Assembly (NCBI RefSeq): GCF_947179165.1
Contig: NC_077248.1
Span: 52,809,732 to 52,873,731 of the forward strand
Reading direction: 5' to 3'
DNA length: 64,000 bases
Source: Solanum dulcamara
Lineage: Eukaryota > Streptophyta > Magnoliopsida > Solanales > Solanaceae
Made by a program: the position numbers and the translations under genes
Shown here: positions 48,915 through 59,931 of the stretch, piece by piece
Layout: every line of letters starts with the position of its first letter
Position numbering within the stretch: position 1 is the stretch's first letter
The notes under the pieces: generated by a model
Databases searched by the model: none
Told to the model about the DNA's origin: nothing
The model's input: the letters and a program-made list of their open reading frames with translations, nothing else

Positions 48915-49590
48915 CTAAAAAGAACCCTGATGACTAATCCGGAGTTCCATCCTGACACCCAACTAAGGACTAAACCCTGACATCTGACCTCGATACTTGA
49001 TACCCGAATCGAGACTCAACTTTCAAACCAAGGCTCATCCCCAATTTCCGACATAGGACCCGACCCAACACTCGAGATTTGATCTCACCCGACCTTGACA
49101 TCTGACATGACACCCGATCCAGACTTTTGACTCCTTACTCGAATCGACTTCCGATCCGAGACTCGACCCTTACATAGACCCTAGACCTGATTTGTGAATC
49201 AAAATATGACCCAATACCCGACCCCGAATCCCAACCTAGGATCCGATCCAGACTTTCGACTTAGGACCCAATTCCAACTCTCATTCAAGACCCGACTTCT
49301 GAATTAAGACCTGACCACGATATTCAAATTTTGAATCGTGATGCAATCCGACACTCAACCTTGATGATTGGTTAAGGATCCAACTCTAGTACATAGAATT
49401 AGAACCCAACCTCGACTTTCAATATGAAACCCGACTACGACACTTGATAGGAAACTCCACCATGACATATAACTCGGGATCCAACTCTGACACCCCATCC
49501 AGGATCTTACCTCAATTTCTGACTTAGGATACGACATTCAAATTGAGATCCGACACCAATTTGAACCAATATTCTGGAGTTGGGTCTCGA
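48915..49590 (-). repeat. Degenerate minisatellite, GGTCGGGT / GAGTCG type
   Basis: About 680 bases of imperfect repeats; on the plus strand the recurring words are ACCCGAC, GATCCGA, GACTCGA and GACACCC. Units are irregular, roughly 18-40 bases. This base style is unlike its AT-rich surroundings. It lies inside the presumed Helitron body; internal minisatellites are common in plant Helitrons. No coding frame is convincing, including the 60-codon one at 49355-49537. Confidence 0.7.
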
Positions 49591-49904
49591 ATCATCTTAA
49601 ATTTAGGAAAAAAAAAGATTAATGGCGAGAGGTTGTATCTCATTGAATTTTTGATTGAATATTTTCCCTTTTATTGAAAGACTCTATAATAGATAAAATT
49701 ATCATTTACTATTTTTCTACAATAGATAAAATTGTAATATTTTCCTTAAATAATTGTTATTTAATTATATTTTGTAACTAACTTTTCCATAATCACCAAT
49801 GTAGATCATTATAGAACCATAACAATATTTACACAGATTGATATCCCAAGTATCTAAACTCAGTTTAAGTAGCTAAGGAGTCTAAGAAACTAAAACATGA
49901 ATAG
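49591..49904. other. AT-rich sequence between minisatellite and LINE
   Basis: Contains an A run (about 49608) and repeated TAATAGATAAAATT. It may include the LINE 3' untranslated end, but no clear poly(A) tail or target duplication was found. Nothing else is visible. Confidence 0.4.
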
Positions 49905-50340
49905 CTGAATTTTTGCTTTGGTCCTTATCATGGCTCTCACATTACAAGTGTAGGCAATCTACTTCGCAAGTTCCTCGCATTGTCTTCTCTTGTCTTTAAA
50001 GATTCTTCTATTTCTTTCAATCCATATCATGTACACAAGTTCCACATATACCATTTGAATATTTGAGTATTTAGCGATCTCCCCTTTGTGTGGAATATAG
50101 CCCAGTCTAGGTGAGCATTCCAAGTTGGTGCTGCAATTCCCACTTCAGTCATTCATGATTCTACTCTACAATCTTTGGGTAAAGGCACCGTGAACAAATA
50201 AATGATCTGTTGATTCCAAATATTGCTGAAAGAGTTTGCAATTTTGGTCAATAATTATTCCCCAAGCATGTAGTCTATCAGTGGTTTGTAACATATCCGG
50301 TAATTGAAGACACAAATTAAATCTCGCTTTGGTCTAGCAT
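49905..50340 (-). pseudogene. LINE ORF2 C-terminus with zinc-binding RT domain
   Basis: Minus-strand reading gives LLTTDRLHAWGI, then DQNCKLF and ESTDHLFVHGAF near 50160-50290, the zf-RVT domain of plant L1 LINEs (normally C..C..H..C; the second Cys appears as Phe and the later Cys as Gly). Further down is VYMIWIERNRRIFKDKRRQ and IAYTCNVRA (about 49930-50060), the usual extreme C-terminus. Stops interrupt the frame. Confidence 0.85.
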
Positions 50341-50929
50341 TGTTACCAAATAGCAAACACTTATAGGCCACTCTTAGATTTTCACCTGACAACTTTGGTA
50401 AATAGCATTAATGCTGATTGTGCTTTGGTATATTTGTTTGAGTTTGTTCCAAAGTACTTCGAGCTGCAATAATTTTCCTTATCATCCATGAGGATTGTAG
50501 AGGTATAGGAGTGGAGGATACTATTTTGGCCTTGATATAGTATGTATGGATCCATTTGATCCACAATTTATCTTGTTTATGAGCAAGGTCCCAATTAATT
50601 TTTGCAATAGCAGCTTTGTTCCATATACAAATGTTGGTAAGATTTAGTCCTCCTATTAATTTTGCAGTGCAAATATTTTCCCTGGCAACTACAGATTTTT
50701 TGGTGATGGTATTGGTGCACTACCAAAGAAAGCTCCTACAGTAAGAGTAGATTAAGAACCTTAGATGGGATGAGAAAGAGTTGAGACCAATATGATTGGA
50801 TGCCAAACAAAATAGTTTGGGTTAATTGTAATCTTTAAACATGAGATAGCTTTTTAGCAGTCCATGAAGTGATCTTTGCAACAATATTCTCTACCAGAGG
50901 AGTATACTGAATCAATGATAGTTTGTTTG

Positions 50930-52690
50930 TTTAGAGGGGAATGCCCAGGTATTTGAAAGACAGATTTCTAACAGAGTATCCAATTTGTTGGATGATCCTA
51001 TCACCTTCAGCAGTTGAGACTCCTTCAAAATAAATGGAGCTTTTTCCTTTATTTGCTTGTAGTCCAGAGGCTTTCGAAAAGGACTTGAAACATTCCATCA
51101 ATGTTCTAATATACTTGAGATCACCTCTGGCAATTAAGAGTAGATCATTAGCAAAGCATAAGTGAGACACCCCTATCTTAGCAAATCTAGGGTGATAAGA
51201 GTAGTGTTTGTTGTCATTGAGAGTATAAAGTGATTTACTAAGGTATTTCGTGGCTATAGCAAACAAGAATGGAATTGTAGGGTCTCTTTTTCCAAGACCT
51301 TTGGCAATATTAAAAGGTTTATCATCACAGTATAATTCACTGTTTGGAGATATTGCATAATCCAATAAATGAATTTGGCTGGGAAGCACAGTTCAATCAT
51401 GACCTGTTTTAAGTAGGTTCATTTTATTGAGTCATAGGCCTTTTGTAGGTCTATCTTGACCATACACCTTGGGGAGATATGTTTTCTTTGATAAGCTTTC
51501 TCTAGCTCAGTTGTTAGGATGACGTTGTCAGCAATTTTTCTACCAGGAATGAACCTTGATTCTACTTTACTGATCAGTGATTCTATTACCTATTATTGTC
51601 TGAAAATTAGGATCTTTGCTATAATTTTGTAAAGGACTCTACAACATGCAATTGGTCTGTACTCTTTCACAGAAATAGGATTAACATTTTTAGGGACTAG
51701 TGTAATAGAGGTACAGTTAATAGCTTTGTGCATGGATCCTGGGATAAAGAAATTTCTAACAGCTTGGAGGACATCTAATTTAATTAGAGACCATGATTTA
51801 TTTTAAAAATACAGTATTAAATCTATTTAGTCCTTGAGCCTTATCATCCCCAATGGACAGGAGACCTGAGTAGATTTCCTCATCAGTTTTTTGTTTATAC
51901 AACTATATTCCATGTTGGTGACTTAGAAGAGATCCACTTCTCATATAACTCTATTAACTATAGGCAGTATATGAGTTATTGACCCTATTAAGGACTTATA
52001 AAAAGCCAGGATATCTTCTTTAATATCCTTCTAGTCAGTTAGGATAGTTCAAGTGAGAGAAGTAAGTTCAAGGATTTGTTTCCTATGAATTCTCTCCTTA
52101 ATAACTGCTGAGAAGAACTGATTATTTCCATCACCAAGTTGAATCAATTTAGCTCTATACTTTTGCCTAAGGGAATTTTCTTCAATATTGGACAACTTCT
52201 CTAAGTCTTGTATGGTTTTCTTCTCGAGCAGTAGTAGGTTGTCTAAGCAGTTTCTAGTTAGTTGGTCTTGTATTTGAAGAAGATCCATTCTTACTTTGGA
52301 GAAATAATTTCTATCCCCTCTAACTCCTCTTTTTTCAAAGCTTTTAATGGTTTTTAGTGCTTCAATTTCCTCTAGATGTTTTCCATTGGATCAGTTGCCA
52401 GTTGAGTAAACCAATAACTTTCACAATACTTCTAAATTTAGGGTGGTCTACCAAAATATTGAAGAATCTGAAAGGAGTTTTTATAATCCAATGAGATACT
52501 TTCAATGCAAAAAGGCAGCAAAAGAACTCACTCTGTGGGGAGTGAGGGGCATATTCGAAAAGGGGAGCAAGGGGAGAAAGCATGGGAGAATGGTGTGATA
52601 GTTGAGGTATCTCATACATAGTATGCACATGTCCCTACTTCATCATCCATTCATGGTTGCCAAAAGCCCTGTCAATCATTCTATATATTT
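50930..52690 (-). pseudogene. LINE ORF2 linker and reverse transcriptase
   Basis: From 52690 down: MIDRAFGNHEWM then EIPQLSHHSPMLSPL (end of endonuclease), SEFFCCLF and a linker ending LRQKYRAKLIQLGDGNNQFFSAVIKERIHRK at 52100-52190. RT follows: ESRFIPGRKIADNVIL and CMVKIDLQKAYDSIK near 51450-51560, the latter with the catalytic Asp. 50931-51389 then reads openly with LGKRDPTIPFLFAIATKYLSKSL, FANDLLLIARGD (the F-A-D-D box, with the first Asp changed to Asn) and LGIPL. Target-primed reverse transcription is the role of the family. This copy has stops and a damaged active site. Confidence 0.92.
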
Positions 52691-52692
52691 TG

Positions 52693-54938
52693 TGTTATGA
52701 TCTGAACTAGGGCCAGGCCGCGATACGGTGATTGGGATATAAGGGACCCCAACCAAGCCATCTTAGAATATATTGTAGTCATAAAGTAAAGGAACATGGT
52801 ATTAAAATAAGCGAAAGTAATCAATATAAGGGAGTGGGACTAAGGAAAATCAACTCATTAAATGTCCAATACGGACTACATCATAACATTGTTTAAGCAT
52901 GCCTCTAGTATAATCTTTGATGGGGGATTAGGACAATCTCCTAACTCACCTGAATATAAGGGAAAGTAAAATAGTAACAACATGAAACAAAGTTATTGGC
53001 CTCGATAAGATGAGGACTCACAAACTCTTGATATCTAATCAACTCTAGTCACGAATAGGATAGGCGTGAGTGTCGTCCGCCCCTACATTATAAGACAATG
53101 TAGGCAAAATGTGTGTTAGTATATTTGAATGTACTATGTATGTGAGGTATGCACAAACAAGTAAAGGAATGTGAATAGTTTGACGTAAGATGCATGACCA
53201 ACCATAATGAATCAATAGTAAAGCTTAAAAGTATTTGAAAACATATAAAAATCATGTTCAATGCATGCCATAAAACTCATCATGAAACTTATAACTTGAC
53301 ATTTAACTTATGTGGTATAAGACCTATAACTGACATCTAAGACCATGTGAGCTATTACATAGAATTCGATGGAACCCTCATTGACAAGGGACTCCATCAT
53401 GGTACTTATCTCATCTCAACTCAACTGTGCTATATGTGGATCCACTAGCTAGGCCATGAAGGAAATCCTACACGGTCAATATAGTTTGGGACTTTAGGTT
53501 GCTATTATAATTATCTTGAGTAACTAATAACATTACCGGACCGAACCCCACATAGAAGACCTCTTGGTGCTTAGTCAATATTCCAACAGACACTCATAAA
53601 ACGTGATCATAACATACTAAGGAAACATAGTAACTACCTATCAATCCATCTTTATAAAATATTTTACGAATAGCTCATCAACTTTAGTGATTCATAAGAA
53701 TCCATAACTTTGGTGAGAATATTCCTTATCACCATCTTTAACATGATTGTGTGAGAATTGTACTCAACACACCATAATAAATTTCTTTGATCATAACTTT
53801 GAACATCATAATAAGTTTATCATTAAAAATAATTATCTCAACTTTAAATCATAGAAACTTTCATGGAAAATCATTGAACCCATAATCAACTCATGAAAAT
53901 CATCTTTAATTTCCTAACCATAACTTGGAAATAACTTTATGCATGGAAATTCATAATTGAACTAAAAATCATGAAATTTATATGAAAACATGCTTATAAT
54001 GATCATTAATAACATCTAAAAAAAGAATTAAATTAGCCCGAAGCAGTTCATCAAAACTAGGGTTCATAATCAATTGAAAATTAAAGAAAAACTTAAAGAA
54101 CCGTGGGACTCCATGGGTGAAAGGGATCCATAGATCCATCCCCACATACCTTGATTGAATTCACTAAGAATTGAAGGAGAAACCTTGAAAAAATTTGGAA
54201 CCCTAGATTGTATTTTGAAGAAAAAACCTTGAGAGAAAATTGGAGTTCTTGCCTTACTGAAATTTTGAAAGAATGATTTAGAATGAGGAAATTTTGAAAG
54301 AATTGGGTAGTTATAGGGTTGAAAGTGGCCATAATTATGTCTAGTTTTATTGAACCGAATTTGGTAAAAGACATAATTTTCCTTCAATAAATCCTAACTT
54401 TTGGCCCAACGGATTGACTCTACGATCATAGAAGAGAGGAAGAGTAATCATGATGACTCGTCTTGCATATCTGAGAAAAGTCTGATTTTGAAGTCCCTGA
54501 AGTTTGTAAATAGGCCATGTCTACAACCCGTAAACTTATCTATGAGTTGTAACATGGACTCGTCCTGCATGTATTGAATCCTGCAAATTTGAGAACCTTA
54601 GGATTTTGGTTACAAGTCATCGAAATGACTCATAATAATTCTTATGAGTCATCCTATCAAGTTGTAGACTTGACTATGAGGGACCTCTGAAACATAGCCT
54701 CTGATGCTGGGTTATGACTGTTTATTATGATTCAGAGATACGTGTATGACTCATCATATTTAGTCGTAGGGTATCACCTGAGGTTGGCTCTGAATGAACC
54801 CTTGGGAATCACTCTAAAAATCACTCCTATGAGTCTTAGAAGTCGCTATGAGTCATAAAGGACTCGTAAACACGAGTCATTTTGAAATTTTGAGAATTTT
54901 CTCATGGGCTCAAACTTTTTGACTTTCAGGGTCTTACA
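52693..54938 (-). repeat. 3' LTR of element E (2246 bases)
   Basis: Matches 59932-62198 with moderate divergence. On the minus strand it starts TGTAAGACCC at 54938; at the other end the plus strand reads TGTTATGATCTGAACTAGGG. A cluster of CTACGACTCAT-type self-complementary motifs lies between about 54410 and 54890. The open frames at 54070-54387 are chance frames in LTR sequence. Confidence 0.93.
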
Positions 54939-54951
54939 ATATCTCCCCCTT
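54939..54951 (-). other. Polypurine tract of element E
   Basis: Minus strand AAGGGGGAGATAT, directly next to the LTR start TGTAAGACC. Well preserved and similar to the element 1 tract. Confidence 0.9.
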
Positions 54952-55189
54952 AAGAAAATTCGTCCTCAAATACATATAACTTATCATAGGAAGGACATGT
55001 AAAGATAACTAGCAACCCAACATGAAAATATTGACACCTTAAAATCCATGGATCATGAAAACTTCAACTTAACATAAACTCATGACTTTAAAATCAACTT
55101 TCATGAATATGCATGCATATGAATGACATAGGAGGAACTGAATATTTAAGAGTTCAATTAACTTTGAATAAGAACATTTACTACTTTAG

Positions 55190-55560
55190 GCTTGAGTAGA
55201 GTGAAAGAGGTACGGGTATTGTTTCTTCATATTCATCTCCGCTTCCCAAGTAGCACTTTCTACTTGTTGATTCCTTCATACTACTTTGACGGATGCAACT
55301 TCTTGTTCCTTAACTTCTTAGCTTGCCGGTCTAATATTCCTACCGGAACTTTTTCATAAGTCAAATTCTCTTCAAGACTTACATCTTCCAATGGCACAAT
55401 GGCAGTTGGATCACCCACGAACTTTCTAAGCATAGATACATGAAACACCGGGTGAACCATAGCTAACTCAAGTGGAAATCTAACTCATAAGCCACCTTGC
55501 CAACCCATCTCATTATCTTATAAGGTCCAATGTACCTAGGACTCAATTTCCCTTTCGTAC
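55190..55560 (-). pseudogene. Integrase C-terminus and chromodomain, element E
   Basis: Corresponds base by base to 1914-2290 of element 1: GPYKIM-type start near 55535, VHPVFHVSMLRKFVGDP near 55400-55460, LTYEKVPVGILDRQAKKLRNKE near 55290-55370, and a chromodomain WEAEMNMKKQYPYLFHS-like end near 55200-55260. A one-base change breaks the frame near 55480 (AYELDFHL region). No long open frame survives, so the call rests on alignment by eye to element 1. Confidence 0.82.
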
Positions 55561-55739
55561 CAAAGCACATTACACCCTTCATGGTTGAAACCTTCAAATA
55601 GACTCAATCATCCACCTTAAATTCAAGGTCTTTTTTCCTAACATTAAAATAGAAATTTTGACAACTTTGATCCGTCTTCAACCTCTTACTTATGAGTCTT
55701 AAATTCTCCAAAACATCAATACCCAAATCTGGCTAATCA

Positions 55740-56440
55740 AGTCCATCTCACCTACTTCAAACCATCCCTATGGGGATCTACATCTTCTCTCATACAATGC
55801 TTCGAAATGAGTAATTTGGATTCTAGAGTGATAACTATTATTATAGGCAAACTCACTAAATGGAAAATGTTCATCCCAACTTCCTTTAAAATAAATAACA
55901 CACCCCCTCAATATATCCTTCAAAGTTTGGATCATTCTTTCATCTTGACCATTAGTTTGAGGAACGAAAGTAGTACTTAACTTAACCTTTGTATCGAGAC
56001 CCTTCTGAAACGACCTCCAAAAGTGTGAAGTGAATTATTTAACTTAATCCGATATAATGGACAAAGAGACACCATAAAGTCTTATCAATTCATGAATATA
56101 CAACTTAGCATAGTCTTTGGCACCATAAGAAGTCTTAATCGGTAGAAAATGAGCAGACTTAGTCATCCGGTCTACAACAACCAAAATGGAATCATATTTC
56201 ATCTTAGTACGAGGAAAAACCGTTACAAAGTCCATATTTACATCCTCCCACTTCCAAGTAGGAATTTCAATATCTTAAACTAAACCTCTAGGTCTTTGAT
56301 GCTCAACTTTAACTTTTTGTCAATTTGGACACTTAGCTACAAATTCCTCTATGTCCTTTTTCATGTCATTCCATCAATGCACTTCCCTTAAGTCATGATA
56401 CATTTTGGTGGAACCCAGATAAATCGAATATTGGGAACTA
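55740..56440 (-). pseudogene. Integrase, element E
   Basis: The zinc-binding region ends the open stretch at 56374-56928 (NEAYSSQYSIYLGSTKMYHDLREVH), with both expected His residues changed to Tyr. The core is open at 56044-56235: MDFVTVFPRTKMKYDSILVVVDRMTKSAHFLPIKT and LSIISD, giving the first two catalytic Asp residues. The stretch after it (HFWRSFQKGLDTKVKLSTTFVPQTNGQDERMIQTL pattern, about 55920-56030) holds the Glu. Stops at 56041 and elsewhere disrupt it. Confidence 0.9.
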
Positions 56441-56699
56441 TAGGCCTCATTCAATATCAACTCTCTCAACCCATCAACATTAGGTACATATAGCTGACCT
56501 TGATAACGAAGCACACCATCTCCCTCTTGAGAGAAAGCCTTAAGGGCTTTTTCGGCAACCGATTTCTTCAACTCAACTAACATTGGATCTTGGTCTTGCT
56601 TAGTCTTAACACCCTTTACAAGAGAGGATTCTGAACCATTATACACAAGAATACCTCCATCATTATAATCTACCAAACGCATACCTAAATGTGACAATC

Positions 56700-58159
56700 T
56701 ATGAACATCCTTGTCCAATTCTTTCTTATCTTCATCAACATGTGCAACACTTTTCATGGACAATCTACTTAGTGCATCGACAACCATATTTGCTTTGCCT
56801 GGATGATACAACACACTTATGTCATAGTCCTTCAATAATTCAAACCATCTCCTTTGTCGAAGGTTCAAATAATTTTTCTTAAACACATATTGTAAGCTCT
56901 TATGGTCGGTGGTGGACACCATATACATAGTGCCTCCAAATCTTCAAAACAAATACAACCACCGCTAATTCAACATCATGGGTTAGATAATTTCATTCAT
57001 GCACCTTAAGTTGCTTAGAAGCATAGGCTATCACCTTATCATGTTTCATCAAAACACAACCAAGACTAATTCTTGAAGCATTATAATACACCACGAAACC
57101 ATCAGACCCTTCTGACAAGGTCAAGATAACAGCTGTAGTGAGACGATCTTTCAACTCTTGAAAACTCTTTTCACAAGATTCCGAGGATTAAAACTTTACC
57201 TTCTTTTGAGTCAACTTGGTCAAAGGTGATGAGATCGATGAAAACCCTTCCACAAATCTCCTATAGTATCCAACTAGGCTTAAGAAACTTCTAATATCTA
57301 AAAGAGATAATGGTCTAGGCCAATTCTTAACTGCCTCAATTTTCTTAGATCAATCATAATCCCATCACGAACAATGTGACCAAGAAAAGCCACCTCTCTT
57401 AACCAAAAGTCACATTTACTGAACTTGGCAAATAATTGTTTGTCCCTTAGAGTTTGCAACACAATCCTCAAGTGATATGCATGATCGTCCTCAATCCGAG
57501 AGTAAACCAAAATGTCATTAATGTATACAATCAAAAATATGTCCAATATTGTTTGAACACTTTATTCAGCAAGTCCATGAAAGTCGCAGGGGCATTGGTC
57601 AAACCAAACAACAAACTAGGAACTTATAATGGTCATACCTTGTTTGAAATGTCATTTCTGGAATGTCACACTCCCTCACCCTTAATTGGTGATAACTAGA
57701 ACAAAGATCCATCTTAGAGAAGTAGCTTACCCCTTGCAATTGATCAAACAAGTCATCTATCCTTGGAATTGGATATTTATTCTTAACTGTTACTTTGCTC
57801 AATTGCCGGTAGTCCATGCACATACCTAGTGAACCATCATTCTTTCTTACAAATAAAATGAGAGCACCCCATGGAGATATACTTGGTCGAATGAAACCCT
57901 TATCAAACAAGTCTTTCAATTGATCCTTCAACTTCTTTAGTTCTGCCAGAGCCATTCAGTAAGGAGGAAAATAAATAGGTTGAGTATCCAAAAAAAGGTC
58001 TATACCAAAATCAATCTCTCTTTCAGGAGGGACACGGGGTAGATCATCGAAAAACACATTCGGAAACTCATTAACAATGGGGATCAATTCTATAGTAGAG
58101 GCTTTGGTATTTTCATCCCTAACCCTCACAAGATGATATATACAATCCTTGGAAATCAT
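56700..58159 (-). pseudogene. Reverse transcriptase and RNase H, element E
   Basis: 58159-57956 is the linker ([15 protein letters not shown] to LFLDTQPI). 57955-57599 is the N-terminal part of [65 protein letters not shown] and [20 protein letters not shown]. The frame then shifts; 57546-57298 has [11 protein letters not shown], in which the first Asp of the catalytic pair is Asn, and [20 protein letters not shown]. RNase H and its tail are in decayed sequence to about 56930, then [39 protein letters not shown] and DALSRLSM at 56928-56740. Confidence 0.93.
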
Positions 58160-58236
58160 TTTCTGAGCTTTAAGGGATGAAATGAATTAACCTTTGAACA
58201 CGTAATTACTACCCTTCTATTTTAAGATTGGCTCGT

Positions 58237-58647
58237 TTAGAAATTGGAACTTAACCACTTCGGTTCTACAATTAATAAAGGCATAACATGCGCATAGACA
58301 ATCCATATAACATCAAAATCGGTCATTTCAAGCTCAGCTAGATCACATAGAGTAACTTTATGAAATATCAAAACCGGAAAACTTTTATACACTCTTTTAG
58401 CCACAACCAACTCACCTATGGGAGTATAAACGGAGAAAGGCTCTAACAATGTTTCGAGGCTAACATCAAATATAATGGACACAAAAGGGGAAACAAAAGA
58501 CAAATTTACATTCGGATCAAGTAAGGCATAAACATCATAGTGAAAGACCTGTAACATACCAGTGAAAACATTGGGAGTGTCCTCTACCTCTTTCCAACCA
58601 TGGAGAGCATATAATCTATTATTGAGTTGAACACTATTTTGTTTCAC
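58237..58647 (-). pseudogene. Protease, element E
   Basis: One open stretch: GMLQVFHYDVYALLDPNVNLSFVSPF has the active-site Asp, but the following Gly-Ala is Asn-Val. The downstream block ETLLEPFSVYTPIGELVVAKRVYKSFPV and LAELEMTDFDVIW corresponds to the element 1 protease at 4940-5356. The expected GMDWLHAC part is missing its start. Same size as the element 1 domain. Confidence 0.87.
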
Positions 58648-59709
58648 TTGAGAACCTTGAGAAAATTAGCCTCCATGAGCAACTTGGCCTTGAGGATGAC
58701 TATTTTTGACCTTGCATTCCTTAGCATGATGACCCTACTAACCACATCGATAACACACATTCAAACTGGCTGAACACACACCCTTGTGGTTCTTACCATT
58801 CTTCATGCATGCAAGAGTAACTTAGCCAATAGGAGCACTTCCTTGAGGCTTAGGGTTGGGCACCCTATCCTTGTCAAACCTTTGAGTAGTGGCCTTCGAA
58901 GACCCTTGGTCGGAATACTTTTGGTGAAAATTAGGACATCCACCATCCGAACTTACCATGTGAGAAATCACCACCATTGGTACTTGGCCTCTTGGACTCC
59001 CTATTCTTGTCCTTTAGCTTCTCACTCACTATTTGCTCCATATAGGTCATGAGTCTAGATATATTCATTTCTAGAAACAACATAGTCGTTTTGCACTCCT
59101 TTGAGACAATATCCAACACACTCAATACAAATTTTCTCATACAAGCTCTTGAGTCAAAAACCATAAATAGAGCATATTTTGACAATTGCTTAAACTTGAG
59201 GAAATACTCTCTCACACTCATACCACCTTGCTTAAGGTTGATGAAATCTTGCACTTTGGCCTCCCTCAACTCCAATCAAAATAAGCGATCAAGAAACACC
59301 TCTTTGAACTCATCCCAAGTCATGGTATCTGCCTTTATAAGCCTCTCTCTTTTCCATTGGTCATACCAAATACTAGCAACACCCTCAATTGATGCATGGC
59401 CAACTCCGTCCTCTTAACCAGGCTAATACACATATGGATGCTATTGATGAACTCTTATGGATCCTCATCATATTTAAAACCCAAAACTCCGAAGGATTCA
59501 TCCTCATAAAATCACAAACTTTTATTGCTGTTGTACCAATATTCAGATTCACGGGAGCAACCACTTCACGGTTAACTTAGGTTGTAACGGCTTGTGTAAA
59601 TACTTTAAAGGCCGCTCGAAACTCAACATTGGAGACTTAATCATTTTAAGGGTCATTTGGAGCTTGTTTCTCCTCTTTAAAAACATTCCTTCCAGCGGGG
59701 TATCTTCAT
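58648..59709 (-). pseudogene. gag, element E
   Basis: The likely start codon is at 59709 (MKIPRWKEC), with a stop ten codons later. A capsid part is open at 59275-58931: MELREAKVQDFINLKQGGMSVREYFLKFKQLSKYALF, then KECKTTMLFLEMNISRLMTYMEQI. The MSVREY motif is the same as in element 1. A CCHC zinc knuckle lies at 58714-58755 (C-Y-R-C-x4-H-x4-C) with two stop codons between its second Cys and the His. At least four stops overall. Confidence 0.88.
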
Positions 59710-59915
59710 GGAGGTAGATTCTGAAAATCACAAAGAACAAGCATTAGAGGGAAAAACTTAACCACTCTACCGCACGACATAGGTATAAAAGAAGTGAGAC
59801 TGTTCCTAAGATGTTTTATAGCCTCATATTCATAGATGTGGCGCACTTCACACCAATGAATAAGACTCTACTTAACGCTGCATGTTAGACTCCCTAGAAC
59901 TCTTTTAAACCTTGT

Positions 59916-59927
59916 GCTCTAATACCA
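59916..59927 (-). other. Primer-binding site, element E
   Basis: Minus strand TGGTATTAGAGC, one transition away from the initiator tRNA-Met complement, four bases from the 5' LTR. Confidence 0.88.
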
Positions 59928-59931
59928 AGTT

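Noticed and set aside
48915..49590. Possible CRISPR-like array from regular short repeats
   Set aside because: Units are degenerate and irregular with no constant repeat and unique spacers, and the setting is a plant nuclear genome.
54070..54387. Two overlapping minus-strand frames of 105 and 93 codons
   Set aside because: Inside the 3' LTR of element E and not kept in the 5' LTR; Phe/Ser-rich from A/T runs on the other strand.
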